A DNA stretch of 64,000 bases from the NCBI RefSeq assembly GCF_030248535.1, contig NZ_JAHGAJ010000007.1:1-64000 (forward strand), read 5' to 3'. Below, piece by piece: positions 9,543 through 18,299 of this stretch. The translations under genes were made by a program, and so were the position numbers. The stretch's first letter is position 1, and the number at the start of each line of letters is the position of its first letter. Origin of the DNA: Vibrio sp. D404a (lineage in GTDB: Bacteria; Pseudomonadota; Gammaproteobacteria; Enterobacterales; Vibrionaceae). Under the pieces are notes generated by a model. It saw only the letters and a list, made by a program, of their open reading frames with translations. It was not told the origin of the DNA and searched no databases.

Positions 9543-10558
9543 GCTGATTCCTCTAATTTATACGTTGTTTTTAGCGCCGGTTTATCGACGACAGATTGAA
9601 TAAGGTAAAGCGGGCGATTTTTGGTCTCGATAAAGATGCGGCCAATGTATTCACCCATCAAACCGATGCTCAACAGCTGAACACCACCGAGTGCAAGCTG
9701 CACCACCATCATTGACGGGTATCCAGTGATTGGCTCACCAAAGATCAGGGTTTTGAAGACGATAAACATGCCGTAAACAAACGCACTGAGGGCAACGAGA
9801 CTACCAAGTGCAGTGGCGATACGTAGAGGTCGGATTGAGAAAGAAGTGATGCCATCCATCGCCAAACCCAGCAACTTTAGGTAGTTCCATTTGGTTTCAC
9901 CACAGAAGCGCGGATCACGTTTGAATTGCACCGTCGTTTGTTTAAAGCCCGGCCACGAGAAGATACCTTTCATGTAGCGATTACGCTCTGGAAGCTGATT
10001 GATATGATCGACAACTTCTCGGCTTAACAGACGAAAATCCCCAACATTCTCAGGTACATCAATTTTCGCAGCGGCGTTCATCACACGATAGAAGCTGGCG
10101 GCAGAGAACTTTTTAAACCAAGTTTCGCCATCGCGCTGGCTGCGCTGCATATTGACCACGTCATAACCTTCACGCCATTTCGCGACCATATCTGGGATAA
10201 GCTCAGGGGGATCTTGAAGATCAGCATCCAATAAGATCACAGCTTGACCTCGGCAATGCTCCAAGCCTGCGCTCATTGCCGACTCTTTACCAAAGTTACG
10301 CGAAAGACCGATCACTGAAATCGAGCTAGCTATCGACTTAAATCCTTCGACCAGAGCGAGGCTATTGTCATTGCTGCCGTCATCGACATAAACAATTTCA
10401 CTTGAAATAGGCAGCTCATCGAGAACCTTAGTTAAGCGAGCGTGAAATTCAGGTAGCACTTCTTCTTCATTGAAAAAAGGAACAATGATGGAAAGTGATA
10501 CTGCAGGGCTAATCTGAGGCTCGCTTGAACGGCGCGAGTTAATGTGAAGTTCAGTCAT
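9539..10558 (-). CDS. GT2 polyprenyl-phosphate glycosyltransferase (GtrB/ArnC-like)
   Basis: Probably attaches a sugar from a nucleotide donor to undecaprenyl phosphate on the cytoplasmic side. The 339-residue protein has a GT2 domain (SIIVPFFNEEEVLPEF near residue 25, YVDDGSNDNS, and DADLQDPPELIP as the metal-binding region) and two C-terminal transmembrane helices ending in GEYIGRIFIETKNRPLY, a signature of the DPM1/GtrB group. It is first in the operon with the PMT-like transferase and GtrA: donor loading, flipping and transfer in one unit. It is divergent from a two-component system 129 bp away. Confidence 0.92.
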   Translation of the reverse strand: MTELHINSRRSSEPQISPAVSLSIIVPFFNEEEVLPEFHARLTKVLDELPISSEIVYVDDGSNDNSLALVEGFKSIASSISVIGLSRNFGKESAMSAGLEHCRGQAVILLDADLQDPPELIPDMVAKWREGYDVVNMQRSQRDGETWFKKFSAASFYRVMNAAAKIDVPENVGDFRLLSREVVDHINQLPERNRYMKGIFSWPGFKQTTVQFKRDPRFCGETKWNYLKLLGLAMDGITSFSIRPLRIATALGSLVALSAFVYGMFIVFKTLIFGEPITGYPSMMVVQLALGGVQLLSIGLMGEYIGRIFIETKNRPLYLIQSVVDKPALKTTYKLEESA

Positions 10559-10620
10559 AATACGGTCTTCTATTTTTGATTCCGTAATCAGACTAATACC
10601 CCATCCATGAAAGTTATGTT

Positions 10621-10643
10621 ATTGACATATTTTTCACGTCAAT
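10621..10643. promoter_or_regulatory. Inverted repeat in the intergenic control region
   Basis: ATTGAC (10621-10626) and GTCAAT (10638-10643) form an inverted repeat 45 bp before the response regulator gene and 63 bp before the GT2 gene. It is a candidate operator for either transcript. The arms are only 6 bp, so chance is possible. Confidence 0.3.
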
Positions 10644-10687
10644 TCAGGATGATCGTTATAACTAATTAAGTTCATATAGGTAATGAG

Positions 10688-11365
10688 ATGAAACGAGTTC
10701 TGCTGGTTGAAGATAACCGTGAAATAGCGGGGGTGTTATTCGACTATTTCGAGTGCATTGGTATGGAGCTCGATTACGCCGATAACGGCGAGCTTGGATT
10801 GCAGCTCGCAATGGAGAATTCATTCGATATCATTATCCTTGACCTGATGCTACCGCGCATGGATGGCCTGACTGTCTGTAATAAATTGCGTGAAAACGGC
10901 AATAGCACTCCCATTCTTATGCTGACAGCACTGGATAGCCGAGATGACATGCTCGCAGGCTTTGAACATGGCGCTGACGACTATCTCACCAAGCCATTTG
11001 ACCTCGATATTCTTGAAGCGCGCATGAAGGCTCTAGTTCGCCGTTACCATGGTACGGTTGCATCAAGTAAATTGGAGTTTGGTGAAATCAGCATCGACCA
11101 GAAGACACGTAAAGCCTACCGACAAGATAAACTCTTGGCACTTAACCCAACCACTTACACGATTCTTGAGATGTTGTGTAAGAGCGCTCCTGATGTCGTA
11201 ACCCGTGAAGCGATCTCTTATAAACTTTGGGAAGAAGATGAACCAAACAACGATGTACTACGCAGCCATATCTATCAATTGAGAAATCAATTAGACAAAC
11301 CTTTTGATCAACAGATGCTGATTACCGTGCCTAAGGTCGGATTTAGACTGGAGTCCAACGCGTGA
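10688..11365 (+). CDS. OmpR/PhoB-type response regulator
   Basis: DNA-binding response regulator of 225 residues. The receiver domain has the acidic pair Glu8/Asp9, the phospho-acceptor Asp52 (LDLMLPRMDG), and Thr80 and Lys102 (TKPFD). The C-terminal winged helix (residues 125-222) ends in the usual PKVGFRLE. It is divergent from the lipid-linked glycosylation operon and overlaps its sensor kinase by 4 nt, so it may control that operon. This recalls Vibrio systems that control lipid A modification, but I cannot prove orthology. Confidence 0.95.
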   Translation: MKRVLLVEDNREIAGVLFDYFECIGMELDYADNGELGLQLAMENSFDIIILDLMLPRMDGLTVCNKLRENGNSTPILMLTALDSRDDMLAGFEHGADDYLTKPFDLDILEARMKALVRRYHGTVASSKLEFGEISIDQKTRKAYRQDKLLALNPTTYTILEMLCKSAPDVVTREAISYKLWEEDEPNNDVLRSHIYQLRNQLDKPFDQQMLITVPKVGFRLESNA

Positions 11366-12642
11366 TATTAAATGTACTTAGCAGCACCAAAAGCCTGACT
11401 GGTCGACTCGCCCTGTTCTTTGGGTTGATGGCCGTTATCATCACCGCCTTTGTCTATGCGGTCTTTATCGCTGCTTTGTACTTATCGGAAGACCGTGTGG
11501 GTGAGAGGCGTATACTGATTGACCGAAACTATGCGGTGACTCTCTTTGAAGCCGGAGCCCAAGGTGAAGTGCGTATTGATGACCTGACCACTGCCTTCAA
11601 CGATAAAACTCTGATACCAGAACGCTATCAAAAATACATCGATAGCAAAGAGAGCTTCATCGGAGAGGTAGGCGATGAGCCATATTCTCGCATGGTTTAT
11701 ATCGGTCAATACTCTCACGAAGGTGTGACCTATCCTCTTATCCTGCTCTCAGAGATAGACAGAATAGAATTTAACGTCACAGAGCTGCTCTATGCGACCT
11801 CATTTGTTCTCACATTGTTAGCGATACTTATCTTCAGTTTCGGGGCACTACTTTACCGCCTCTCTCAACGATTAATTGAGCCATTTAATTCACTAGCAAA
11901 ACAGTTAGAGGGCAATAAAAACAACCTAAATCAAGAGTTTTCGGTTCAAGATGGCGCTGCGGTAGAGTTTCGACAGCTTACCAACCAACTCAATGAATAT
12001 CGTCGTGAGATCAATGCGTTAGTAAAACGTGAGCAGGCTTTTGCTCGTTACTCTAGCCATGAGTTACGTACACCACTGACCGTTGCTCGCGGCTCCAACA
12101 AACTCTTGCTACGAAGTCAGATGACGGATTTCCAGCAACGACAAGTTAAACGCGTCGATGAGGCGGTATCGCAGATGTCAGAGATGGTCGATGCCCTACT
12201 CGGCTTAGTGCGATATGAGCGTAATCAAGACGACGCACCCATTCGACTGTTTTGCCAACAAGAACTTGAGCAAATTATTGCCAAAAACTCTGCACAAGCG
12301 AGTGAGAAACAGGTTGAAGTCGAGCTGGAAGTAGAGGGAGAACCGAGTGTTCGCGCTACCAGTGCCATTCTTAACATGTTGATTGGCAATCTTCTAAGAA
12401 ACGCCATCGCGGCAACCAATCAAGGTAAAGTTAAGGTTACCCTGACTCAACAACTGATCAGTATTCAAGACCAAGGTGAAGGTCTCACCGAACAATACAA
12501 CCCGAGTGGGCATGGGCTTGGTCTGTTGATCGTGGATGACTTATGTAACCGCTACAACTGGGACTTTGAGCTCTTGAATCACCGAGATGGTGGCTGTGTG
12601 GCACTGGTGGTGTTTGATCAATCGCAGACACCATCGTCATAA
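11362..12642 (+). CDS. Sensor histidine kinase
   Basis: Partner of the upstream regulator, of 426 residues. A first membrane helix (about residues 15-40) is followed by a periplasmic sensor of about 100 residues, a second helix (145-167), a HAMP-like linker, and the phospho-acceptor His233 in SSHELRTPLT. The ATPase domain shows NLLRNAIAA (N-box), DQGEGL and GHGLGL (G-boxes). It starts with GTG overlapping the regulator's TGA (GTGA), which means coupled translation. The periplasmic domain is small and acidic in places, but its signal is unknown. Confidence 0.95.
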   Translation: MILNVLSSTKSLTGRLALFFGLMAVIITAFVYAVFIAALYLSEDRVGERRILIDRNYAVTLFEAGAQGEVRIDDLTTAFNDKTLIPERYQKYIDSKESFIGEVGDEPYSRMVYIGQYSHEGVTYPLILLSEIDRIEFNVTELLYATSFVLTLLAILIFSFGALLYRLSQRLIEPFNSLAKQLEGNKNNLNQEFSVQDGAAVEFRQLTNQLNEYRREINALVKREQAFARYSSHELRTPLTVARGSNKLLLRSQMTDFQQRQVKRVDEAVSQMSEMVDALLGLVRYERNQDDAPIRLFCQQELEQIIAKNSAQASEKQVEVELEVEGEPSVRATSAILNMLIGNLLRNAIAATNQGKVKVTLTQQLISIQDQGEGLTEQYNPSGHGLGLLIVDDLCNRYNWDFELLNHRDGGCVALVVFDQSQTPSS

Positions 12643-12660
12643 CTCAAACCGGCGCAGCAG

Positions 12661-12699
12661 AATCAAGGTTTGGACGAACTAATCAACCAAACTTTGATT
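12661..12699. repeat. Imperfect inverted repeat after the sensor kinase gene
   Basis: AATCAAGGTTTGG and CCAAACTTTGATT pair over 13 bp with one G:T wobble around a 13-nt loop. There is no T-run on either side, so it is a weak terminator candidate or an mRNA-stabilising hairpin. Confidence 0.45.
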
Positions 12700-12780
12700 C
12701 AAACGGTTTACTTGAGTCACTCGCTAGCGGATACTGCGCCACCCAAATATCTAGCCTGTGCCGAATAGCACCGATATCGC

Positions 12781-13707
12781 ATGAAACTCAACAACAGCCC
12801 GATCACACAGCATCAATTTAATGGTCGTACTTTTTTCTTAAAGCGCGACGATCAATTGCACTCACATTTCAGTGGCAATAAAGCGCGTAAGTTCATGCAG
12901 TTACTGGAAGAAGAACACCCAAACATAACAACACTGATCTGTTACGGCTCAGCGCAAGCTAACTCTCTATTGTCATTGGCGGCACTGGCGAAAATCAAAG
13001 GCTGGAATTTGGAGTTTTATGTTGATCACTTACCTCAATGGTTAGTCGATAAGCCGATAGGTAACTACCGTGGTGCACTCGATCTTGGTGCGAAAGTGAT
13101 TAGTATGCAGGTTGTCGCGAGCCAGCTTCATCCAAAAGACTATATCGCACAAGTCAGACAGCCTGGGCCAGAGTGCATCGTGCTTCCAGAAGGTGGGCGC
13201 AGTCAGATGTCTGAGTACGGAATAAAGCAGCTAGCGATGGAAATCTTAAGCTGGACACGTTTCGAATCGAAGCACGATTTTGTTGTTGCTCTACCGGCTG
13301 GTACAGGCAGTACCGCGCTTTATCTTCACAAACACCTCAAAGTGCATAATATCCCAGTGATCACTTGTGCTTGTGTTGGTGGTAATGACTACTTAACGCG
13401 TCAGTTCAATGAACTTGGTGAAGATGACCATCCACACATTCTACCTCTAGAATCCAAACACCACTTCGGCAAGCTATACCAAGGTGACTACCAAATGTGG
13501 CTCGATCTTCTGCATGAAACCGATGTTGAATTCGACCTTCTTTACGACCCTTTAATGTGGCAATGCCTTGCACGATGGCAACAAAATAATCCAGAGAAAA
13601 CCATCATCTATATTCATCAAGGCGGTTTGCTTGGCAATGAATCCATGCTACCGCGCTATCAACGTAAATACCCAGACCTCGGTGTCGACACAACCGAAGA
13701 CTGGTAA
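12781..13707 (+). CDS. PLP-dependent ACC deaminase / D-cysteine desulfhydrase family enzyme
   Basis: A fold-type II PLP enzyme of 308 residues. The cofactor lysine is Lys34 in SGNKARKFMQL. A glycine-rich phosphate-binding loop is visible (PAGTGSTALYLHKHL near residue 175), and the QGG of IHQGGLLGN matches the C-terminal family motif. The family comprises 1-aminocyclopropane-1-carboxylate deaminases and D-cysteine desulfhydrases. The sequence does not settle the substrate, and D-cysteine or a related beta-substituted D-amino acid is the safer guess for a marine bacterium. It is monocistronic, with the next gene 111 bp away. Confidence 0.85.
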   Translation: MKLNNSPITQHQFNGRTFFLKRDDQLHSHFSGNKARKFMQLLEEEHPNITTLICYGSAQANSLLSLAALAKIKGWNLEFYVDHLPQWLVDKPIGNYRGALDLGAKVISMQVVASQLHPKDYIAQVRQPGPECIVLPEGGRSQMSEYGIKQLAMEILSWTRFESKHDFVVALPAGTGSTALYLHKHLKVHNIPVITCACVGGNDYLTRQFNELGEDDHPHILPLESKHHFGKLYQGDYQMWLDLLHETDVEFDLLYDPLMWQCLARWQQNNPEKTIIYIHQGGLLGNESMLPRYQRKYPDLGVDTTEDW

Positions 13708-13818
13708 GCAACCCAAGGCTCGCAATCGAAGCAACCTCCCGTTTTGGTGCTCCTAACCATGCAGCCTTGAACTTCTTTTCTATACTTTGCATTGGGAAAA
13801 TACCGACAGGAAGGACCT

Positions 13819-14556
13819 ATGCAAATTCGAACGGCTCTATCTTTACTCAGTGCAGCACTCTGCGCGCCTGTTATCGCAGGCGAGAACATACCCTATACCG
13901 TCGATGGCCTTGAATACGAAGGCTACTGGAGTGAATCCAGTGACAACGCACCTTTAGTACTACTTGTACATGATTGGGACGGATTGACAGACTACGAGAA
14001 AAAACGCGCTGAAATGCTCAATGAGCTCGGCTACAACGTGTTTGCTGTCGATCTTTTCGGTAAAGGCATTCGACCAACCGAAGTGAAAGACAAAAAGCAG
14101 CACACTGGGGAGCTCTATAAAGACAGAGAGAAAATGCGTTCTCTACTCATGGGCGCTGCAGCTCAAGCTGAGAAACTGGGTGGTAATCTCGATAATAATG
14201 TGATGATGGGATACTGTTTTGGTGGCGCAGCCGTACTAGAAGCAGCCCGAGCAGCCATTCCATCCAAAGCATATGTCTCTTTCCACGGTGGATTATCAAC
14301 ACCTGAAGGGCAAGACTATTCTCAAACCCCTTCTCAAGTGGTCATTTTCCACGGTACTGCAGACGCTATGATCTCGATGGCTGACTTTGGCGGTCTTGCA
14401 GAGCAACTGGAAGAAGCAAATGTCGATCATGAAATGCTGACATACAGCGGCGCACCACACGCGTTCACTGTTTTTGGTTCAATGAATTACCAATTGGAAG
14501 CCGACCAAAAGTCGTGGGCACGTTTTACCGAAGTACTTGAGTCTGCAACACAGTAG
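13819..14556 (+). CDS. Secreted dienelactone-hydrolase-family protein
   Basis: An alpha/beta hydrolase of about 245 residues with an N-terminal signal peptide (MQIRTALSLLSAALCAPVIAG). The ATG at 13819 is preceded by a strong AGGAAGG. A longer frame from 13792 would bury both the ribosome site and the signal peptide. The dienelactone hydrolase triad is visible: nucleophile Cys in GYCFGGAAV, Asp in HGTADAMIS and His in GAPHAFTVFG. It is exported, so the substrate is probably a periplasmic ester or lactone rather than chlorocatechol intermediates. Confidence 0.9.
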   Translation: MQIRTALSLLSAALCAPVIAGENIPYTVDGLEYEGYWSESSDNAPLVLLVHDWDGLTDYEKKRAEMLNELGYNVFAVDLFGKGIRPTEVKDKKQHTGELYKDREKMRSLLMGAAAQAEKLGGNLDNNVMMGYCFGGAAVLEAARAAIPSKAYVSFHGGLSTPEGQDYSQTPSQVVIFHGTADAMISMADFGGLAEQLEEANVDHEMLTYSGAPHAFTVFGSMNYQLEADQKSWARFTEVLESATQ

Positions 14557-14585
14557 TCATCGGGTTTCTATAAGCCTAAACACAA

Positions 14586-14612
14586 AACGCCTCCAAATTC
14601 CTTGGAGGCGTT
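14586..14612 (-). terminator. Terminator between convergent genes
   Basis: AACGCCTCCAA and TTGGAGGCGTT form an 11-bp stem with a 5-nt loop. T4 follows on the minus strand. It serves dadA and probably also the plus-strand hydrolase gene. Confidence 0.75.
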
Positions 14613-14646
14613 GACGATTATATTTTTGTTTAGGCTAACTTTTCTA

Positions 14647-14664
14647 ATCTCGTATCTCGTATCT
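14647..14664. repeat. Short 7-bp tandem repeat
   Basis: ATCTCGT occurs twice and is followed by a partial third copy just before the dadA stop. It differs by one base from the reverse complement of the heptamer at 16-50. A single TCTCGTAT also occurs at 4960. Confidence 0.5.
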
Positions 14665-14672
14665 TTAGGATT

Positions 14673-15926
14673 TTACTGATATCGAGCCACACTCAGATCA
14701 TCACTCTCAACTTCAGGGACCTTACCACTCACCACACTAGCGAGAATTTTTCCTGAACCACACGCCATGGTCCAGCCTAAGGTGCCATGCCCAGTATTGG
14801 TGTAGAGGTTGCCTACAGGGGTTTTACCGATGATTGGCGTGCCGTCTGGGGTCATTGGGCGGAGCCCTGTCCAGTATTCTGCTTTGGCGTGGTCGCCCGC
14901 TTCAGGAAACAGATCCTTAATCACCATATCTATAGTCGCTTTGCGCTTCTCAGGGATATCAAAATCAAAGCCTGCCAACTCTGCCGTTCCAGCAATTCGA
15001 ATTCGATCATCAAAGCGTGTCATTGCTACTTTGTATGTCTCATCCATCACCGTAGAGGTTGGAGCCTTATCTGCGTTAACAATCGGTAGCGTTAACGAGT
15101 AACCTTTCACTGGGTAGACAGGCACGTCAATATCAATCTTCTTAAGAAGCTCGGTAGAGTAGCTCCCTGTCGCTAGCACAAAAGCGTCCGCCGTTAGCTC
15201 ACCCGCACTGGTGTTGATACTGGTTATAGACGAACCCTGTCGATTCAATGAATGTACTTCTGTATCAAACTTAAAATCGACGCCGAGTGCTTTCGCTTTT
15301 TCGGTCAGCTCTAAACAAAACTTATGGCAGTCACCTGTTTCGTCTCCCGGTAAATACAACCCGCCGACTAACTTATCTTGTACAGCTTTGAGCCCAGGTT
15401 CCACTTCAATGCACTCGTCAACATTCAAGAGACGGTGTTCGATACCACTCTCTTGCAGTAGCTTCATGTCCTGCTTAATCGCCTTAAGCTGTTTAGGGTC
15501 ACGGAACACTTGCAGGGTCCCCTGCTGACGCCCTTCATAGTTGAGAGATTCCGACTCGCGAAGCTCTGTTAAGCAGTCGCGGCTGTAGTTAGCAATACGC
15601 AACATACGTGATTTGTTAACCGCATACTTGGATTGGCTGCAGTTTGCGAGCATCTGCGTGGCCCATTGAATCAATGCCGGTGAGAGCGATGGCTTAACCT
15701 TTAATGGAGCGTGCTCCTGCGTCAGCCATTTTAGTGCTTTAACAGGAATTCCCGGTGCCGCCCAAGGCGATGAATAGCCATAAGAGATCTGCCCCGCATT
15801 GGCAAAACTGGTCTCCTTACCGCTGCTGTCTTGACGGTCAACGACTGTCACCTTGTGCCCTTCTTTAGCCAAGTACCAAGCACTGGTTAATCCAATCACG
15901 CCACTACCAATAACCATCACTTCCAT
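14673..15926 (-). CDS. dadA: D-amino acid dehydrogenase DadA
   Basis: FAD-dependent, membrane-associated enzyme that oxidises D-amino acids (chiefly D-alanine) to keto acids and passes electrons to quinone. The 417 residues begin with the dinucleotide-binding motif VIGSGVIGLTSAWYLAKEG. I chose the ATG at 15926, which puts this motif at the normal N-terminus. A longer frame (to 15998) adds 24 unrelated residues. The C-terminal GLRPMTPDGTPIIG and NTGHGTLGWTMACGSG patterns are typical. No alanine racemase (dadX) lies beside it, unlike in E. coli. Confidence 0.96.
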   Translation of the reverse strand: MEVMVIGSGVIGLTSAWYLAKEGHKVTVVDRQDSSGKETSFANAGQISYGYSSPWAAPGIPVKALKWLTQEHAPLKVKPSLSPALIQWATQMLANCSQSKYAVNKSRMLRIANYSRDCLTELRESESLNYEGRQQGTLQVFRDPKQLKAIKQDMKLLQESGIEHRLLNVDECIEVEPGLKAVQDKLVGGLYLPGDETGDCHKFCLELTEKAKALGVDFKFDTEVHSLNRQGSSITSINTSAGELTADAFVLATGSYSTELLKKIDIDVPVYPVKGYSLTLPIVNADKAPTSTVMDETYKVAMTRFDDRIRIAGTAELAGFDFDIPEKRKATIDMVIKDLFPEAGDHAKAEYWTGLRPMTPDGTPIIGKTPVGNLYTNTGHGTLGWTMACGSGKILASVVSGKVPEVESDDLSVARYQ

Positions 15927-16105
15927 TGCTCTGCCTCTGTCTATCGCAACATTTTCGTAACTTTGAGACACTTTATGAAGCGCATGTTGACTTAACAAGC
16001 TTACAAGTGTTGACTATAAATCAATTCGAGAGGTTTAACGCTTAGCACATGGGGAGCGTGTTACATTTTTGAAGAGTTATGACGAATAAACAAGCCCTCA
16101 TAAGT

Positions 16106-16146
16106 AAAAAGCACCGCTGAAAAAACGTTATTCAGCGGTGCTTTTT
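16106..16146 (-). terminator. Strong bidirectional terminator
   Basis: AAAAAGCACCGCTGAA pairs perfectly with TTCAGCGGTGCTTTTT around a 9-nt loop, 39 nt past the DHH gene stop. The A/T flanks make it bidirectional. Confidence 0.9.
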
Positions 16147-16184
16147 AATTCAAACCTTCGTTATCGAGCTAACGAGCGGGTTAT

Positions 16185-17174
16185 CTATGCCGATACAGCA
16201 GCATCAAGAACTAAGTTCGGTCGGATAAGCTCATAAAGACAATCTAATTCTTCACCAGAGCGAAATCTTCGCTGAATCATTCCAGCAGCCATATGCGGAT
16301 GACCGCCACCAAAGCCAATGCCTTTGTCGTTCAAAGAACGTTTAATGATTTTGGCGACATTATTCTCAGAGCATTCGGAGCGAAGTGAAATAAACGTCTT
16401 GTCACTGGTTCGTGCTATCAGTACAACAATATCCAACTCATCGACGCTCAAGAGAAAATCGCCCAACACACCCAACATGTTCTTTGGACACCCTTCCGGT
16501 AGCACAGCGAAGGCGGCATTCTTCTCTCGTCGCATGCTCGCAAGCATCGAATTGAAAAGTTGCAGCTCCTCAAATTGCACCTGATTACGACAAATCTTAT
16601 TCACCATCTGGTTGTCCGCTTTGGCTTGCAGATAAGCCAGAGCTTTAAGATCGGCTGCGCCAACACTTCTGGTGAAGTTTGCCGTATCAAAACTCAAACC
16701 CACTAATAGTGCCGTCGCCACACGCTGAGGCATGGTTAACGAAAAATACTGATAATATTCGACCATGATGGTGGCAGTAGAACCATAGTGAGACCGAATA
16801 TCACTATACCAAACTGATTCCGGAGCTTGCACTTGATGGTGGTCGATTACGCCGACCTCTTCACCCGTAAAGTCGGTAATGTTTTTCTCACCGATACAGC
16901 CATCAACCACGATGATTTTATCATCCGGCTGTAGTTTCAAGTCTTCTGGCTTATATATTGGGATCTCAAGCCAGTCTATGAGGTTTCGTAGCGATACCCT
17001 ATCAATATGCCCTTGAAAGGTGATGAACGGATTCAAACCCTGTGTTTTGAGCAAGTACGCCAACGCATAAGCGGAAGAGATCGCATCATGATCGGGAAAA
17101 TCATGCGCTTGAACTATCACTCTTTTATTCGCTTTTAGCCTATCAAGAAAAGCTTTAAATTCAATATTTGCCAT
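16185..17174 (-). CDS. DHH/DHHA1 phosphoesterase
   Basis: A cytosolic metal-dependent phosphoesterase of 329 residues in the DHH superfamily (RecJ/NrnA-like). Metal ligands are seen in QAHDFPDHDAIS (residues 20-31), VVDGCIGEKN and VIDHHQ. The C-terminal DHHA1 domain has the substrate-binding GFGGGHPHMAAG. Small members of this family degrade nanoRNA or cyclic dinucleotides, and the sequence alone does not choose between these. It is the last gene of the run starting at 18208, 54 bp after the coiled-coil protein, and ends at a strong terminator. Confidence 0.88.
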   Translation of the reverse strand: MANIEFKAFLDRLKANKRVIVQAHDFPDHDAISSAYALAYLLKTQGLNPFITFQGHIDRVSLRNLIDWLEIPIYKPEDLKLQPDDKIIVVDGCIGEKNITDFTGEEVGVIDHHQVQAPESVWYSDIRSHYGSTATIMVEYYQYFSLTMPQRVATALLVGLSFDTANFTRSVGAADLKALAYLQAKADNQMVNKICRNQVQFEELQLFNSMLASMRREKNAAFAVLPEGCPKNMLGVLGDFLLSVDELDIVVLIARTSDKTFISLRSECSENNVAKIIKRSLNDKGIGFGGGHPHMAAGMIQRRFRSGEELDCLYELIRPNLVLDAAVSA

Positions 17175-17228
17175 TATTCAATTGCTCATCAAATACTAGC
17201 CTCCGAGAAGGCTAGAGAGAAAGAAGTT

Positions 17229-18035
17229 CTAAATCTTGTTAATTAAGCGGTACTCAGTATTAGACAGAATCGCTTCTTCTAACGCACCCACGCCTAATGT
17301 GCTGTAACCGTAAAAGTTCGGTTTCGCATTCATACGCAGTGACTGAACAGTGTCTACAATGTTCTCATCCATTGTAAATGCATCGACCACTTCAGAAAGT
17401 AACTTCTTATTATCTTGTGACATCGGTGAAATAAACTCGCTGACGCCACTGATTGAAGAATATAGGTAGCCAAACTCACCACCGTTATTTTCTTCAATAT
17501 AGTAATTACCCGTTCTCGCAAACGATGCTCGGATTTCATTAACACTCTCAATAGCACTAAAAGAGTGAGAGAAGAAATCCGAACCACCGGCATGCTCTAG
17601 AGTTTCGGGTGCAAATCCTTCATTCGGAAATACCAGATAAGCGACAATGGCGTTATCACGCGTGATAGCCGAAAGAATGAAATTATCGTCTTGATAATAC
17701 TTAATCACATCGTTCGTTGTTGCGCGCTTAATATAGACGGGTGCACCGAATGTTTGATCTAACGTTTCAGCAGATGAACGAATATAAATCTTATCCAGCT
17801 TTCTATGTGATGGAATATCCGTCATTTGAGACAGGCCAAAATCAAACATCTTTTCTAATGCATCGAAGCTGTCATTAAAGCCGCCCAAAGCAATAGAGAT
17901 AACCGAGACCAAACCAATGGTGCGCGCTATCCCGCCCTTCTTTTGCTCTTCCAAAAGCGACTCTTGCGCATCCTGAAGTTCTTGCAGTTCTTCTTGTATA
18001 TCTTTTTGAATATCTGTGGTTTGCTCTTGAGACAT
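17229..18035 (-). CDS. Coiled-coil plus membrane-anchored protein of unknown function
   Basis: 268 residues. The N-terminal 33 residues are a Glu/Gln-rich coiled coil (IQEELQELQDAQESLLEEQ). Next comes one short membrane helix (ARTIGLVSVISIALGG, residues 37-52), then a soluble domain of about 200 residues with KLDKIYIRSSAETLDQTFGAPVYIKR and AYLVFPNEGFAP. From memory this part resembles the ETEC_3214-type domain, but I could not check. Two nt separate it from a 56-residue membrane peptide upstream. The pair sits in the lipoprotein/transglycosylase cluster, which suggests an envelope role. Confidence 0.7.
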   Translation of the reverse strand: MSQEQTTDIQKDIQEELQELQDAQESLLEEQKKGGIARTIGLVSVISIALGGFNDSFDALEKMFDFGLSQMTDIPSHRKLDKIYIRSSAETLDQTFGAPVYIKRATTNDVIKYYQDDNFILSAITRDNAIVAYLVFPNEGFAPETLEHAGGSDFFSHSFSAIESVNEIRASFARTGNYYIEENNGGEFGYLYSSISGVSEFISPMSQDNKKLLSEVVDAFTMDENIVDTVQSLRMNAKPNFYGYSTLGVGALEEAILSNTEYRLINKI

Positions 18036-18037
18036 GA

Positions 18038-18208
18038 TTAACCTTTAATCTCGTCGATCTTATCCATTAAAGCCTCTGTACCGTCTTCCGCTTTTTCTTG
18101 CACTCGCTCAAACGCATCAGTATCCATGATGCTTTCAATTTCATCACTGTAATTTAGACCAAGGTAAATACCCACACCGATAAACACTAACGCGAAAATT
18201 TTAAACAT
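18038..18208 (-). CDS. 56-residue single-pass membrane peptide
   Basis: A small gene with a normal ATG and an upstream GAGTAGAGAG ribosome site. One hydrophobic helix (MFKIFALVFIGVGIYLGL) is followed by an acidic, helical tail (residues 20-56, rich in Asp, Glu and Lys). Its stop is 2 nt before the start of the coiled-coil protein at 18035, so the two are almost certainly co-translated. The heptad-like tail could pair with the neighbour's coiled coil. No family is recognised. Confidence 0.75.
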   Translation of the reverse strand: MFKIFALVFIGVGIYLGLNYSDEIESIMDTDAFERVQEKAEDGTEALMDKIDEIKG

Positions 18209-18236
18209 AGTTACTCTCTACTCTTCCACTAATAGA

Positions 18237-18263
18237 AAAGTACATGCCAACAACATGTACTTT
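18237..18263 (-). terminator. Internal terminator or attenuator after the transglycosylase gene
   Basis: AAAGTACATG and CATGTACTTT form a 10-bp stem with a 7-nt loop and T4 on the minus strand. It separates the transglycosylase gene (stop 18300) from the 56-residue peptide gene (start 18208), so expression of the two parts may differ. Confidence 0.65.
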
Positions 18264-18299
18264 ATTTTTGTTCTACTTATCTTATTTATGACTTAATAA

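Noticed and set aside
15927..15998. 24-residue N-terminal extension of DadA
   Set aside because: It would precede the FAD motif abnormally. The ATG at 15926 gives the standard protein.
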